The notes below the pieces were generated by a model. The model was given only the letters and a program-made list of their open reading frames with translations. It was not told where the DNA came from and did not search any database. The position numbers were made by a program, and so were the translations under genes. This document shows positions 24,018 through 32,362 of a stretch of DNA of 64,000 bases, piece after piece. Source of the DNA: JACPFV01 sp038043245. Its GTDB lineage: Bacteria > Pseudomonadota > Gammaproteobacteria > Nevskiales > Nevskiaceae. How positions within the stretch are numbered: the first letter of the stretch is position 1; every line of letters begins with the position of its first letter. Location of the stretch: assembly GCA_038043245.1 (NCBI GenBank), contig JBBTCH010000004.1, positions 1 through 64,000 on the forward strand. The letters run 5' to 3'.

Positions 24018-24047
24018 AAAAGCCCGCTCTGCGGGCTTTTCTTTTCT
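24018..24047 (+). terminator. Rho-independent terminator of the cox structural operon
   Basis: Stem AAAAGCCCGC / GCGGGCTTTT with a TCT loop, followed by CTTTTC. It sits between coxC and the converging DUF2909 gene; the A-rich left arm lets it work on both strands. Confidence 0.9.
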
Positions 24048-24264
24048 AGCGACCCTGCAGATTGTGCGGCTGTATCCAGCCCATGAAATACGCGACGATC
24101 AAAAACACGATGAGCCCCACTTGCAGCGATACGCGCCAGGTCAGCGCTTTCATGGTGCGGCGGTTGTCGTTGCTGGCCTTGTCCTTGAGCAGGAAATACG
24201 CGCCTGAAAACAGCGCGACGACGATCGCGGCAAGCAGCAGCAGAATCACGGTTTTGGCGAACAT
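24046..24264 (-). CDS. Twin transmembrane protein (DUF2909)
   Basis: 72 residues with two transmembrane helices joined by a short basic loop (SNDNRRTMKALTWR), the DUF2909 layout. This family habitually lies between coxC and SURF1 in proteobacteria, as here, on the opposite strand. An accessory role in oxidase assembly is guessed from position only. Confidence 0.85.
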   Translation of the reverse strand: MFAKTVILLLLAAIVVALFSGAYFLLKDKASNDNRRTMKALTWRVSLQVGLIVFLIVAYFMGWIQPHNLQGR

Positions 24265-24276
24265 GGCGCGGGTATT

Positions 24277-24990
24277 ATGAATCGGATTTTCCGCTGGTCA
24301 TGGTTTTCCGCGCTCGCGCTTTCATTTATCGCGTTGACCGCCGGTTTGGGCGTCTGGCAAATCCAGCGCGGCCAGTACAAACAAGGGTTGCTCGATGCGC
24401 TGACGGTCGCTGCGACCCAGCCGCCGGTGACCCTGATGCGTGGCTCGGCCGCCGGGGAATATCCGGTTCGCGTACAGGCCAGCGGCCGCTACGACATCGT
24501 CTTCCAGTTGCTCCTCGACAACCAGACCCATGAACAGAAACCCGGCTATCACGTGTGGACGCCTTTTCAGCTGGCCGATGGCAGCGTGATTCTGGTCAAT
24601 CGCGGCTGGTTGCCAGCGAACCCGGACCGACGTGTCTTGCCGGCGTTGCCGGCGCCGGACACCGCCCAGGTGAGCGGGCTGTGGCGTGCGTTGCCGCAGC
24701 CCGGTCTGCGTTTGGCGAAAGTGGCGAATTGCCCGGACCAAAAAACCTTTCCTGCCGTGGTGTCATACCCGGACCTGGAAGACTTGCGTTGCCTGCTGGG
24801 TGAGAACGTCATCGCCGGCGTGCTGTTGCTGGACGCCGCTGCGCCGGGCGGCTTCGTGCGCGAGTGGAACGCCCGCTTCGTCCGCCTGCCACCGTCGCGT
24901 CACTACGCTTACGCCGCCACCTGGTTCCTGCTATGTGCGACCCTGATGTTTCTGTTGGTTCGCATCCACCTGAAGAAATCCCATGAGTGA
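24277..24990 (+). CDS. SURF1 family oxidase biogenesis protein
   Basis: 237 residues, with an N-terminal and a C-terminal transmembrane helix and a periplasmic domain between. Family features: GVWQIQRGQYK near the N-terminus, a PGYHVWTPF/VNRGWLPAN middle and a NARFVRLPPSRHYAYAATWF C-terminus. Helps haem a insertion into subunit I. Confidence 0.93.
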   Translation: MNRIFRWSWFSALALSFIALTAGLGVWQIQRGQYKQGLLDALTVAATQPPVTLMRGSAAGEYPVRVQASGRYDIVFQLLLDNQTHEQKPGYHVWTPFQLADGSVILVNRGWLPANPDRRVLPALPAPDTAQVSGLWRALPQPGLRLAKVANCPDQKTFPAVVSYPDLEDLRCLLGENVIAGVLLLDAAAPGGFVREWNARFVRLPPSRHYAYAATWFLLCATLMFLLVRIHLKKSHE

Positions 24991-25543
24991 TTCCGCCCCC
25001 ACGCCACGCGCCGCCAAGGTCATTGTGCCGCTGGCCTTGCTGTTCTTTGTGCCGCTGCTGGCGGCTTACACGATATTTTTCTACTTTCCGGAGTGGATAC
25101 CCGAGGGCAAAACCAATTACGGCACGCTGGTGTCGCCCGCGCGGCCGGCGACAGGGTTTGCGGATGCACTGAAAGGCCGTTGGACTTATGTCTATCTGGC
25201 TGACGATGGCTGTACCGAACGCTGTCTGGAAAAGCTGGTGCAGATCCGTCAGATCCGCCTCGCACTCAATGAAAAGCGCCAGCGCGTGCAGCGCGTGCTG
25301 CTGGTGTCGCGTACGGACGAGGCGCTGCGCCTGGCTGAAGCGCTCAAGGCCGAGCATCCCGATCTGCGCGTGCTGGCCGACAGCGACGGCAAGGCGCGCG
25401 AGTTTTTTGCCCCTGCCGACGCCGATGCGCTGTATCTGCTCGACCCGCTGGGCAACTGGCTGATGACCTATCCCGCGGCGGCCGAGTCACGCGGCCTGTT
25501 CAAGGACATCAAGAAGCTGCTGCGCTTGTCCCAGATCGGTTGA
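24983..25543 (+). CDS. SCO-like thioredoxin-fold protein (cytochrome oxidase assembly)
   Basis: 186 residues. One N-terminal transmembrane anchor, then a thioredoxin-like domain with a CTERC (CxxxC) pair placed like the copper-binding CxxxC of SCO1, and a C-terminal YLLDPLGNWLMTYP typical of SCO/thioredoxin folds. The overall sequence is much diverged from canonical SCO1 and the Pro after the second Cys is missing. It overlaps SURF1 by 8 nt and precedes ctaA, so a role in CuA or redox maturation is likely. Confidence 0.75.
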   Translation: MSDSAPTPRAAKVIVPLALLFFVPLLAAYTIFFYFPEWIPEGKTNYGTLVSPARPATGFADALKGRWTYVYLADDGCTERCLEKLVQIRQIRLALNEKRQRVQRVLLVSRTDEALRLAEALKAEHPDLRVLADSDGKAREFFAPADADALYLLDPLGNWLMTYPAAAESRGLFKDIKKLLRLSQIG

Positions 25544-25547
25544 TGCC

Positions 25548-26600
25548 ATGCGTGCGTTTCGCGTCCTCAATCTGCTGGCACTGATCCTTTGCTTCATCGT
25601 CGTGGTCGTCGGTGCCTATGTGCGCCTGTCGCACGCCGGCCTCGGCTGCCCGGACTGGCCGGGCTGCTACGGACAATTGCTGGTGCCAGAGCAGGCTGCG
25701 CCGGGTTTTGAACGCCCGCTGGAAGCACACAAGGCCTGGAAAGAAATGTTTCACCGCTACATCGCGTCCACGCTGGGTCTGCTGATAGTGGCGCTGGCGC
25801 TGATCAGCAAATACAGCAGCGCTGAGAATCTGCCGCGCAAACTGCCCTGGCTGCTGGTGGCGCTGGTGATTTTCCAGGGGATTCTCGGCATGTGGACCGT
25901 GACCTGGCAGCTGAAGCCGCTGGCGGTGACGGCGCATCTGCTGGGGGGCATGACCACACTGGCTTTGTTGTTGTGGATGTGGCTTGCACTGCCAAAAACC
26001 AGCGAGACGTCCGAGTCGGAACCCGTGCCGGAAAAGCAGTTCCGGTCCGAGCGCCAAGTCTGGTTTGAACTGCAAAAGGAAGATGCACCAGCCACGCCGG
26101 CAAAACGACCGTGGGGATTGCGTGTACTCAGCGGCTTGGCGCTGATAGCCCTGGTCACGCAGATTTTCCTGGGCGGCTGGACCAGCAGCAATTACGCGGC
26201 ACTGGCTTGCCCGGATCTGCCGACCTGCCATGGCGCCTGGCTGCCGGATACGGATGTGAAAGAGGCGTTCACGCTGTGGCGCGGGCTCGGCACCAACTAC
26301 GAATTCGGCGTGCTCGACAGCCGCGCGCGCGTCACCATCCATCTGGCCCATCGTCTCGGCGCCATGGCCGTCACGCTGGTTCTGCTGGCTTTGTCCCTTC
26401 TGCTGTGGCGTTCGGGCGCGCGCGTCATCGGCGCCACAATGGCGGGTGTGCTGGGAGTTCAGCTGACGCTCGGTCTCAGCATCGTGTTGCTGCAACTGCC
26501 GCTGCCCTTGGCCGCGGCTCACAATGCGGGTGCCGCGTTACTATTGCTGACGCTGGTCGCCGTCAATCATCGACTCTGGAAATCGCAGACATCATCGTGA
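25548..26600 (+). CDS. ctaA: Haem A synthase (Cox15)
   Basis: 350 residues, eight transmembrane helices. Motifs: VVVGAYVRLSHAGLGCPDWPGC at the N-terminus, a repeated QIFLGGWTSSNYAALACPDLPTC in the second half, and conserved His residues (HRYIAST, HLAHRLG). Oxidises haem O to haem A. A hydrophilic loop (about residues 150-190) separates the halves. Confidence 0.95.
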   Translation: MRAFRVLNLLALILCFIVVVVGAYVRLSHAGLGCPDWPGCYGQLLVPEQAAPGFERPLEAHKAWKEMFHRYIASTLGLLIVALALISKYSSAENLPRKLPWLLVALVIFQGILGMWTVTWQLKPLAVTAHLLGGMTTLALLLWMWLALPKTSETSESEPVPEKQFRSERQVWFELQKEDAPATPAKRPWGLRVLSGLALIALVTQIFLGGWTSSNYAALACPDLPTCHGAWLPDTDVKEAFTLWRGLGTNYEFGVLDSRARVTIHLAHRLGAMAVTLVLLALSLLLWRSGARVIGATMAGVLGVQLTLGLSIVLLQLPLPLAAAHNAGAALLLLTLVAVNHRLWKSQTSS

Positions 26601-27505
26601 GCGCCGTTCCCCACACACTTGAAGTGCCGCAGCGCTCGCGACTGCGCGAGTACTACGAACTGACCAAGCCGCGCGTGGTGATGCTGATCATGTTCACGGC
26701 CATTGTCGGCATGTTCCTGTCGGTCGAGGGTCTGCCGCCGCTGAATCGCCTGCTCTGGGGCAGCCTCGGCATCGCCTTGCAGGCGGCGAGCGCAGCGGCG
26801 ATCAACCAGATGCTGGACCGTCACGTGGATGCGCGCATGGCGCGCACCTGCGGCCGGCCGCTGGTGACGGGAACCCTGAGCTTGCCGGAGTCGACGATCT
26901 TTGCCGGCGCGCTCGGCATCGGCGGCTTTGCCGTGTTGTATCTATGGGTCAATCCGCTGTCGGCCTGGCTGACGCTGGCGACGCTGATTGGTTATGCCGG
27001 CATCTACACGGTATTTCTGAAAAGAGCGACGCCGCAGAACATCGTCATCGGCGGCGCAGCAGGGGCCGCGCCGCCGGTGCTGGGCTGGGTCGCGATCACC
27101 GGCCATGTCGACCCCGAAGCCCTGCTGCTGTTCCTGATCATTTTCATCTGGACGCCGCCGCATTTCTGGGCGTTGGCGATTGAACGCGAGAAGGAATACG
27201 CCAAGGTCAACATCCCGATGTTGCCGGTGACCCACGGCATCGAGTTCACCCGCACCCAGGTGCTGCTCTACACGCTGCTGCTGCTCGCAGTGAGCGTGCT
27301 GCCGTTCGTGTTCGGCATGAGCGGACTGTTGTATCTCGCCGGCGCACTGGTTTTCGGCGGCGTGTTTCTGGCCTACGCCTGGCGCTTGAAATTCGCGCCG
27401 GTGCCCGGCCTGCCGATGAAGACCTTCGGCTACTCCATCGTCTACCTGATGGCGATTTTCGCGCTGCTACTGCTCGACCACTACCGGTTCGCTATTTGGT
27501 CGTAA
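26597..27505 (+). CDS. ctaB: Protohaem IX farnesyltransferase (haem O synthase)
   Basis: 302 residues, UbiA-superfamily membrane prenyltransferase: YYELTKPRVV at the N-terminus, first Asp motif NQMLDRHVDARM, and KRATPQNIVIGGAAGAAPP. Makes haem O for ctaA. GTG start overlaps the ctaA stop (GTGA). Its last 14 nt overlap the converging DUF1329 gene. Confidence 0.95.
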   Translation: MSAVPHTLEVPQRSRLREYYELTKPRVVMLIMFTAIVGMFLSVEGLPPLNRLLWGSLGIALQAASAAAINQMLDRHVDARMARTCGRPLVTGTLSLPESTIFAGALGIGGFAVLYLWVNPLSAWLTLATLIGYAGIYTVFLKRATPQNIVIGGAAGAAPPVLGWVAITGHVDPEALLLFLIIFIWTPPHFWALAIEREKEYAKVNIPMLPVTHGIEFTRTQVLLYTLLLLAVSVLPFVFGMSGLLYLAGALVFGGVFLAYAWRLKFAPVPGLPMKTFGYSIVYLMAIFALLLLDHYRFAIWS

Positions 27506-28847
27506 GTTTCGACACGTTCGATGGGTCGAACATCGAACGATCCAGCTGGACCTCGACCAGTTCCGCCTCTTCGTTGTTGAACGACATTGCCAGGTAGCGG
27601 TTGGAGTAGAGGTCGTAGACGGTTTCGCCGGCCGACACCATGAACGGCTTGTCGTAGGCCACGATCGGATGTGCTTCCTGCACGCGCCAGAGCTGATCGC
27701 GGTTGTCGTAGATGTCCACGACGGCCATTTGCCACGCGTCTTCGTCGATGTAGAAGGTGCGGCGCTTGTAGGCGTGGTTCTTGCCGGGGCGGGTGGTCGA
27801 ATCCACCACCCAGACGCGGTGCAGTTCGTAGCGCGGCAACTCCGCGTTGATATGGTTTTTCTTGAAGATATCCGGGTATTTCAACGCGTTGCTATGCAGG
27901 GCGTAGGCGTTGTAGGGGATGTACAGCTCCTTCTTGCCGACCAGTTGCCAGGTGTAGCGGTCGAGCGCGCCGTTGAACATGTCGAGCTGGTCGTTGGTTC
28001 GCAGGCCGTCTGAGCCGGTGCCGGGGTTGTCGTAGCCGATGTTGGGTGCGCGACGCAGGCGGCGCTGGCCGGGGTTGTACTGCCAGGCGCGCCGCGGTTC
28101 GGCGACCTGGTCCATGGTCTCGTGCACCAGGGTGATGATGCCCGCCAGCCGCGGCGGTGCATGCACCTGCTGCAAAAAGTAGATCGCGACGTTCTTCAGA
28201 TTCTCGGGTGTGGCAGTTTTCTGGCCGTAGGCAAACTCGACGTCTTCGCGGATTTTCACCGCGTTGTATTCGCCGCTGGTGGTCACTGCGGCCTGCATGT
28301 TCCAGCGCGTGGCACCCGAGCCGCGGTAGCGCAGTTTGTGGTTCCAGATCAGCTCGGCGCCGGCTTTCGGGATCGGCACCGGAATGCCGACGACAACGTT
28401 CTTCATGGATTCGCCGCCACCCGCGAGCTCGCCCTTGAGCGCGTTCTGGTAGGTGGCTTCATTCACCCAGTCCGGATACGCGTGAGTCCGGCGCGTGGCG
28501 TAGACCTTCATCTTGTAGGTCGTCGGATAACGGCTGAACATCGCAATCTGGCCTGGCGTCAGCTTGTCCTTGTGCGTATCCAGATTTTCCTTGGTGATGG
28601 TGAACAGCGGCTTGTCTTCGGGAAACGGATCGCAGTACCAGGTGCCTTCGCCCTTGTAGCAGGGCGGCGATTTGGTCAGCCCACCGTCCCAGGCCGGGAT
28701 CGTGCCGGCGGCATTGGCCGCGCGCTCGGCGCCGGTCGGCGTCAGATCGGTTTTCAGGCGCGCGGCTTCTTCCGGCGTGACTTTCGCCTGCACGGAACAA
28801 ACGGCTGCGAGCAGGGCCAAGGCCACGGCGGCCGTTCGTATGCGCAT
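27492..28847 (-). CDS. DUF1329 family exported protein
   Basis: 451 residues with a clear signal peptide (MRIRTAAVALALLAAVCSVQA) and the DUF1329 body, including FPEDKPLFTITKENLD and TYKMKVYATRRTHAYPDW. These proteins are periplasmic or outer-membrane associated, related in fold to lipoprotein-sorting factors, and often sit with DUF1302 partners; none is near here. Start fixed by AGGAG 6 nt before the ATG. Function unknown. Confidence 0.88.
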   Translation of the reverse strand: MRIRTAAVALALLAAVCSVQAKVTPEEAARLKTDLTPTGAERAANAAGTIPAWDGGLTKSPPCYKGEGTWYCDPFPEDKPLFTITKENLDTHKDKLTPGQIAMFSRYPTTYKMKVYATRRTHAYPDWVNEATYQNALKGELAGGGESMKNVVVGIPVPIPKAGAELIWNHKLRYRGSGATRWNMQAAVTTSGEYNAVKIREDVEFAYGQKTATPENLKNVAIYFLQQVHAPPRLAGIITLVHETMDQVAEPRRAWQYNPGQRRLRRAPNIGYDNPGTGSDGLRTNDQLDMFNGALDRYTWQLVGKKELYIPYNAYALHSNALKYPDIFKKNHINAELPRYELHRVWVVDSTTRPGKNHAYKRRTFYIDEDAWQMAVVDIYDNRDQLWRVQEAHPIVAYDKPFMVSAGETVYDLYSNRYLAMSFNNEEAELVEVQLDRSMFDPSNVSKLTTK

Positions 28848-28862
28848 AAATTCTCCTGAGAT

Positions 28863-28879
28863 GGCTTGCGGGGCAAGCC
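28863..28879. other. Hairpin in the leader of the DUF1329 gene
   Basis: GGCTTGC-GGG-GCAAGCC, a perfect 7-bp stem just upstream of the SD of the DUF1329 gene. On the plus strand it is followed by CTGTTTTT, so it could also act as an intrinsic terminator for plus-strand readthrough from ctaB. Confidence 0.5.
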
Positions 28880-29024
28880 CTGTTTTTCTAATCACGAAAT
28901 GCTATCACCCGTTTATGATGTTTTTAATCTTCGGGGTGATTTCTGTAAAAAATACTTGGTGCCGCCGGGATTCCGCCGAGAGCTGAAAAAGGGGTTCAAA
29001 GGCCTCTTGGCGAGTGAGCCTGAA

Positions 29025-29897
29025 TCAGGCTTCGATGGCGCTGCGCAGCTTCTTCATCGCTGCGGCTTCGATCTGGCGCACGCGTTCGGCGGAGACGCTG
29101 TATTTTTCGGCCAGCTCTTTCAGACCTTCCTTCTCGCCGTCCCTGAGCCAGCGCTGCGCGAGGATGTCGCGCGAGCGCTCGTCGAGCGAGGCCAGCGCGC
29201 CGCGCAGCTTGTCTTCGCGCTCGTCCTGCCATTCGCTGTTCTCCAGCGTGGCGTAGGGGTCGTTCTCGTCGCGAATAAAATCTTCCGGTACGTAGGCGTT
29301 TTCGCCATCTTCCGGCGTGGCGCTGAAACTGGTGTCGTGACCGGACAGCCGCGCTTCCATCTGCAACACTTCTTCGGGCTTGACCTTGAGATCGCGCGCC
29401 ATGGTTTCGACTTCGGCGCGGTTCATCCAGCCGATATGGTCTTTCTTGCTGCGCAGATTGAAGAACAGCTTGCGTTGCGCCTTGGTGGTGGCGATCTTGA
29501 CGATGCGCCAGTTCTTCAGCACGTATTCGTGGATCTCGGCCTTGATCCAGTGCACCGCGAACGAGATCAGGCGCACGCCGACTTCCGGATCGAAGCGCTT
29601 GACCGCCTTCATCAGGCCGATGTTGCCTTCCTGGATCAGGTCGTTGATCGGCAGGCCGTAACCGAGATAGCCGCGCGCGATGTGCACCACGTGGCGCAGG
29701 TTGGCGAGCACCAGTTGCTGGGCCGCTTCGAGATCCTGGCCGTCACGCAACTTGAGCGCGAGCTGCTTTTCCTGCGCGGCGTCCAGCGCCGGAATCTGAT
29801 TGACCGCGGAAATATAGGCATCAATGCTGCCGGCCAGCGGCACCAGAAACTGGGCGGCCGCCGGTTGGCGCAGAGCCAAGGTTTTGACTTCACTCAT
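29025..29897 (-). CDS. rpoH: RNA polymerase sigma-32 factor (heat shock)
   Basis: 290 residues. Regions 1.2-2 (LVLANLRHVVHIARGYLGYG, LIQEGNIGLMKAV..FDPE, RLISFAVHWIKAEI), the sigma-32-specific RpoH box QRKLFFNLRSKK, and region 4 HTH (LKELAEKYSVSAERVRQIE). The ATG is the family start, with GGGATGT upstream. An HrcA/CIRCE-like operator precedes it. rpoH is not adjacent to ftsX here, unlike E. coli. Confidence 0.96.
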   Translation of the reverse strand: MSEVKTLALRQPAAAQFLVPLAGSIDAYISAVNQIPALDAAQEKQLALKLRDGQDLEAAQQLVLANLRHVVHIARGYLGYGLPINDLIQEGNIGLMKAVKRFDPEVGVRLISFAVHWIKAEIHEYVLKNWRIVKIATTKAQRKLFFNLRSKKDHIGWMNRAEVETMARDLKVKPEEVLQMEARLSGHDTSFSATPEDGENAYVPEDFIRDENDPYATLENSEWQDEREDKLRGALASLDERSRDILAQRWLRDGEKEGLKELAEKYSVSAERVRQIEAAAMKKLRSAIEA

Positions 29898-29908
29898 GGG
29901 ATGTAATT

Positions 29909-29935
29909 TTAGCACTTGAAAACTTGGAGTGCTAA
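29909..29935 (-). promoter_or_regulatory. CIRCE-like operator in front of rpoH
   Basis: Coding strand TTAGCACTC-N9-AAGTGCTAA, matching the CIRCE consensus TTAGCACTC-N9-GAGTGCTAA at 17 of 18 arm positions with the exact 9-nt spacer. It lies 12-38 nt before the ATG. A TTGACC hexamer is just upstream of it (29937-29942), but a matching -10 at normal distance was not found. Confidence 0.82.
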
Positions 29936-29979
29936 GGGTCAAAAGAGTTCCGTTATGACGTTATAACCCACTGATTTGT

Positions 29980-30399
29980 CTAGCCGGAAACAGTCAGTTG
30001 TCCCTGCGCTATCAAACCCCCAGACGCATGGATCTGGAACGCGTAGCGGGCCCCTTCGCCGGTGCCGGCCAGCCGCTCGGCTTGAATCTCCATCCGCCCG
30101 GCTGTAGCCCAAGCCGTCAGGTTTTCAAACGTCACTGCGTTCACGCCCGCAAGCCGTCGTTGTCGTTTTGGGGCGCCTTGCGCATTCAGGCCGGCGTGAA
30201 TCGCGGTGGCCTGCGCGGCGTATTCAATCAGGCACAGCGGCGACAATTGACCTGCACTGGCGAGCGGGTTGGGCGGATTCCGATTCGGATCGGCGATGCA
30301 GACCACGCGCCGCGTGTCCCACTCCAGCACAGTGTCCAGCAGACACATGCGGCCGGAATGCGGAATCAGCGCCGCAATTTCAGTTCGCCCCAGTTTCAT
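29980..30399 (-). CDS. Hot-dog fold dehydratase-like protein (ApeP-like)
   Basis: 139 residues. The PHSGRMCLLDTVLEWD start and CLIEYAAQATAIHAGL helix are the beta-hydroxyacyl-ACP dehydratase layout seen in ApeP-type proteins. Likely dehydrates the beta-hydroxyacyl-ACP formed by the ketoreductase to extend the polyene. Last gene of the left minus-strand arm; its ATG overlaps the upstream stop by 4 nt. A second ApeP-like gene lies at 45.6 kb. Confidence 0.82.
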   Translation of the reverse strand: MKLGRTEIAALIPHSGRMCLLDTVLEWDTRRVVCIADPNRNPPNPLASAGQLSPLCLIEYAAQATAIHAGLNAQGAPKRQRRLAGVNAVTFENLTAWATAGRMEIQAERLAGTGEGARYAFQIHASGGLIAQGQLTVSG

Positions 30400-31187
30400 G
30401 CGACGCGCCGGACTTCGAGTAATTCACCAATCGCCGGCAAGCGCACGGTTCCTGCAGCCTCGCCTGCGAGCAAAGCCAGCAAGGGCAGGGCACGCGCCGC
30501 CGGATTGGTCTGGCGCAGAGCGTCCAGCGCCTGGTCCTTGCACGGCGTTTCATCGCCCCGTACACCTAGAGTCAATTCGATGCGCGCGAGTGCGGGCATT
30601 GCCATCGCGCCATCGCTCAAAGCCAGTGCCACCGCGCCGGGACGGGTGATCGGCCGCGCGCTCAGCAGCGGTTCTGGCGGAACCATGTCGTAAACCACCA
30701 GCAGCACCGGCAAACCGTCGGCGTGCACCAGCGTGGCGGCTTCGAGCAAGCCCGCAGCAAAGCTCTCGTCCCAGGCCGACAAGGTGGTGGACGGCAGGCG
30801 GCAGCCGACACCGATGCTCCAGTAACCGGCAGCCGCGTTGTGCACGCAATTATGAAAATCAGTCGGCGAGACCACGCGCTGAGGTTCCGCCAAAGCGGTG
30901 ACGATGCGGTTGATGATGGCGGTATCGGCATCGGAACTGGCAAACACCGTGGCCCAGTCCGCAGGTTTCAGCGCTGCGTTCTTGACTGCGTCTTCGGCGG
31001 CGCGGAAGGCGAGCCGTACCGATGCGGTCGAGCGCCGGCGTTCGTTGGGCGGCAGCAACTCCGATGCGGCCGTGCCGATCTCGTCGTGAACGTAAGACGC
31101 TTGTCCTGCCAATACGGGTTTGGCTGCCGCCCAGCCATCCAGACCGGGCAGGCAACAGCCCACGGCATGGACCGTCAGCGGCTTCAT
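30396..31187 (-). CDS. Beta-ketoacyl synthase-like chain length factor
   Basis: 263 residues, shorter than a full ketosynthase. It matches the Ketoacyl-synt_2 (PF13723) family: SPTDFHNCVHNAAAGYWSIG replaces the active-site Cys region, so no condensing Cys is present. In aryl-polyene systems such a protein pairs with a true ketosynthase and sets chain length. It lies directly downstream of one (31.2-32.4 kb), with a 4-nt overlap. The real start is the MKPLTVHAVG ATG; an upstream in-frame extension is spurious. Confidence 0.85.
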   Translation of the reverse strand: MKPLTVHAVGCCLPGLDGWAAAKPVLAGQASYVHDEIGTAASELLPPNERRRSTASVRLAFRAAEDAVKNAALKPADWATVFASSDADTAIINRIVTALAEPQRVVSPTDFHNCVHNAAAGYWSIGVGCRLPSTTLSAWDESFAAGLLEAATLVHADGLPVLLVVYDMVPPEPLLSARPITRPGAVALALSDGAMAMPALARIELTLGVRGDETPCKDQALDALRQTNPAARALPLLALLAGEAAGTVRLPAIGELLEVRRVA

Positions 31188-32362
31188 GTCGCGCTTCCGA
31201 TGATGAGGCTGCAATTGTTGCCGCCGAATCCAAATGAATTGGTGATGACATTGCGTACCGACGCATCCTCGCGCCGCTTGAGCAGCACCGCGCCCTTGAT
31301 CGCCGGGTCGACCGACTGGGTATTCAGGCTGTGCGGCAAAAATCCATGCTCGATCACGAGCATCGCCACGGTCGCGCCAACGATGCCGGCAGCGCCGAGA
31401 GCATGGCCAAAATAACCCTTGGTCGAGCTGCACGGCGTGCTTTTGCCGAACACTGCACACACGGCCTTGTCTTCGGCAAGATCGTTGGCCGGTGTCGCGG
31501 TGCCGTGCAGGTGCACGTAGTCAACAGCCGAGGTGTCGAGGTCGGCGCGCGCCAGCGCGGCGCGCATGGCTTCGTTGGCGCCGCGGCCTTCGGGCTCTGG
31601 CGCCGACATATGGTGAGCGTCGGCGGATTCGCCATAGCCGCGCAGCAGCAGGCCTTTGCCTTGTTTCTCCAGAATCGCAAAACCGGCGGCTTCGCCGATC
31701 GAGATGCCGCGCCGCGCGACATCGGCCGGCCGGCACGGCTCCGGCGACACCAGTTGCAGCGCGTTGAATCCGTGTAGCGTGGTCAGACACAGGGAGTCCA
31801 CGCCGCCGACCACTGCGGCGTCGCACAAGCCCGTTGCCAGCGCGCGCGCAGCGCAGGCGAACACCTTGGCCGACGATGAGCAGGCGGTGGACACCGCGAT
31901 CGCCACGCTCTGCAACTGCAGGCGTTGACGGACGTAGCCGGCGACCGAATAAGTGTTTTGCGAGGTGCGGTAGTCGAACCATTCCGGCAGCTGGTTGGCC
32001 GCACGATCCCGTTCGCGGTAGGCCCGTTCTGTTTGCTGTACGCCGGCAGTCGAGGTGCCGATAAACACGCCAATGCGCGTGGCCCCCGCCCGCGCACGTA
32101 GCGCAGTCACGGCCTCAAGAAAACCATCCTGCCGCAAGCCCAGTTCTGCGAGCCGGTTGTTGCGACAGTCCCAGTCCTTCATCTCGCCCGTCAGCGGAGT
32201 TTCCAGTCCATCCACCGCGCCGGTCCAGCACGCCAGCGTGCAGTTCTCGAACGCTGCGTTGCGCAGTCCGCCGCGGCCTTCTCGCAAAGCGTCCGCATGA
32301 GCGGCTTTGCCGCGACCCAGCGCGGAAGTCAGGGTGTAATGCGTGATCGGCAGAGGCGTCAT
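31184..32362 (-). CDS. Beta-ketoacyl-ACP synthase (ApeO-like)
   Basis: 392 residues, FabF-type thiolase fold with complete catalytic set: Cys in VSTACSSS, His in LHGTATPAND, KGYFGHALGAAG and the C-terminal NSFGFGGNN. Condenses malonyl-ACP with the growing aryl polyene, probably as partner of the chain-length factor downstream. Confidence 0.92.
   Translation of the reverse strand: MTPLPITHYTLTSALGRGKAAHADALREGRGGLRNAAFENCTLACWTGAVDGLETPLTGEMKDWDCRNNRLAELGLRQDGFLEAVTALRARAGATRIGVFIGTSTAGVQQTERAYRERDRAANQLPEWFDYRTSQNTYSVAGYVRQRLQLQSVAIAVSTACSSSAKVFACAARALATGLCDAAVVGGVDSLCLTTLHGFNALQLVSPEPCRPADVARRGISIGEAAGFAILEKQGKGLLLRGYGESADAHHMSAPEPEGRGANEAMRAALARADLDTSAVDYVHLHGTATPANDLAEDKAVCAVFGKSTPCSSTKGYFGHALGAAGIVGATVAMLVIEHGFLPHSLNTQSVDPAIKGAVLLKRREDASVRNVITNSFGFGGNNCSLIIGSAT

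Noticed and set aside
29898..29960. Sigma-32 or standard sigma-70 promoter for rpoH
   Set aside because: TTGACC is present but no -10 at normal distance, and no CCCCAT-type box at the right spacing was found; promoter left unassigned.
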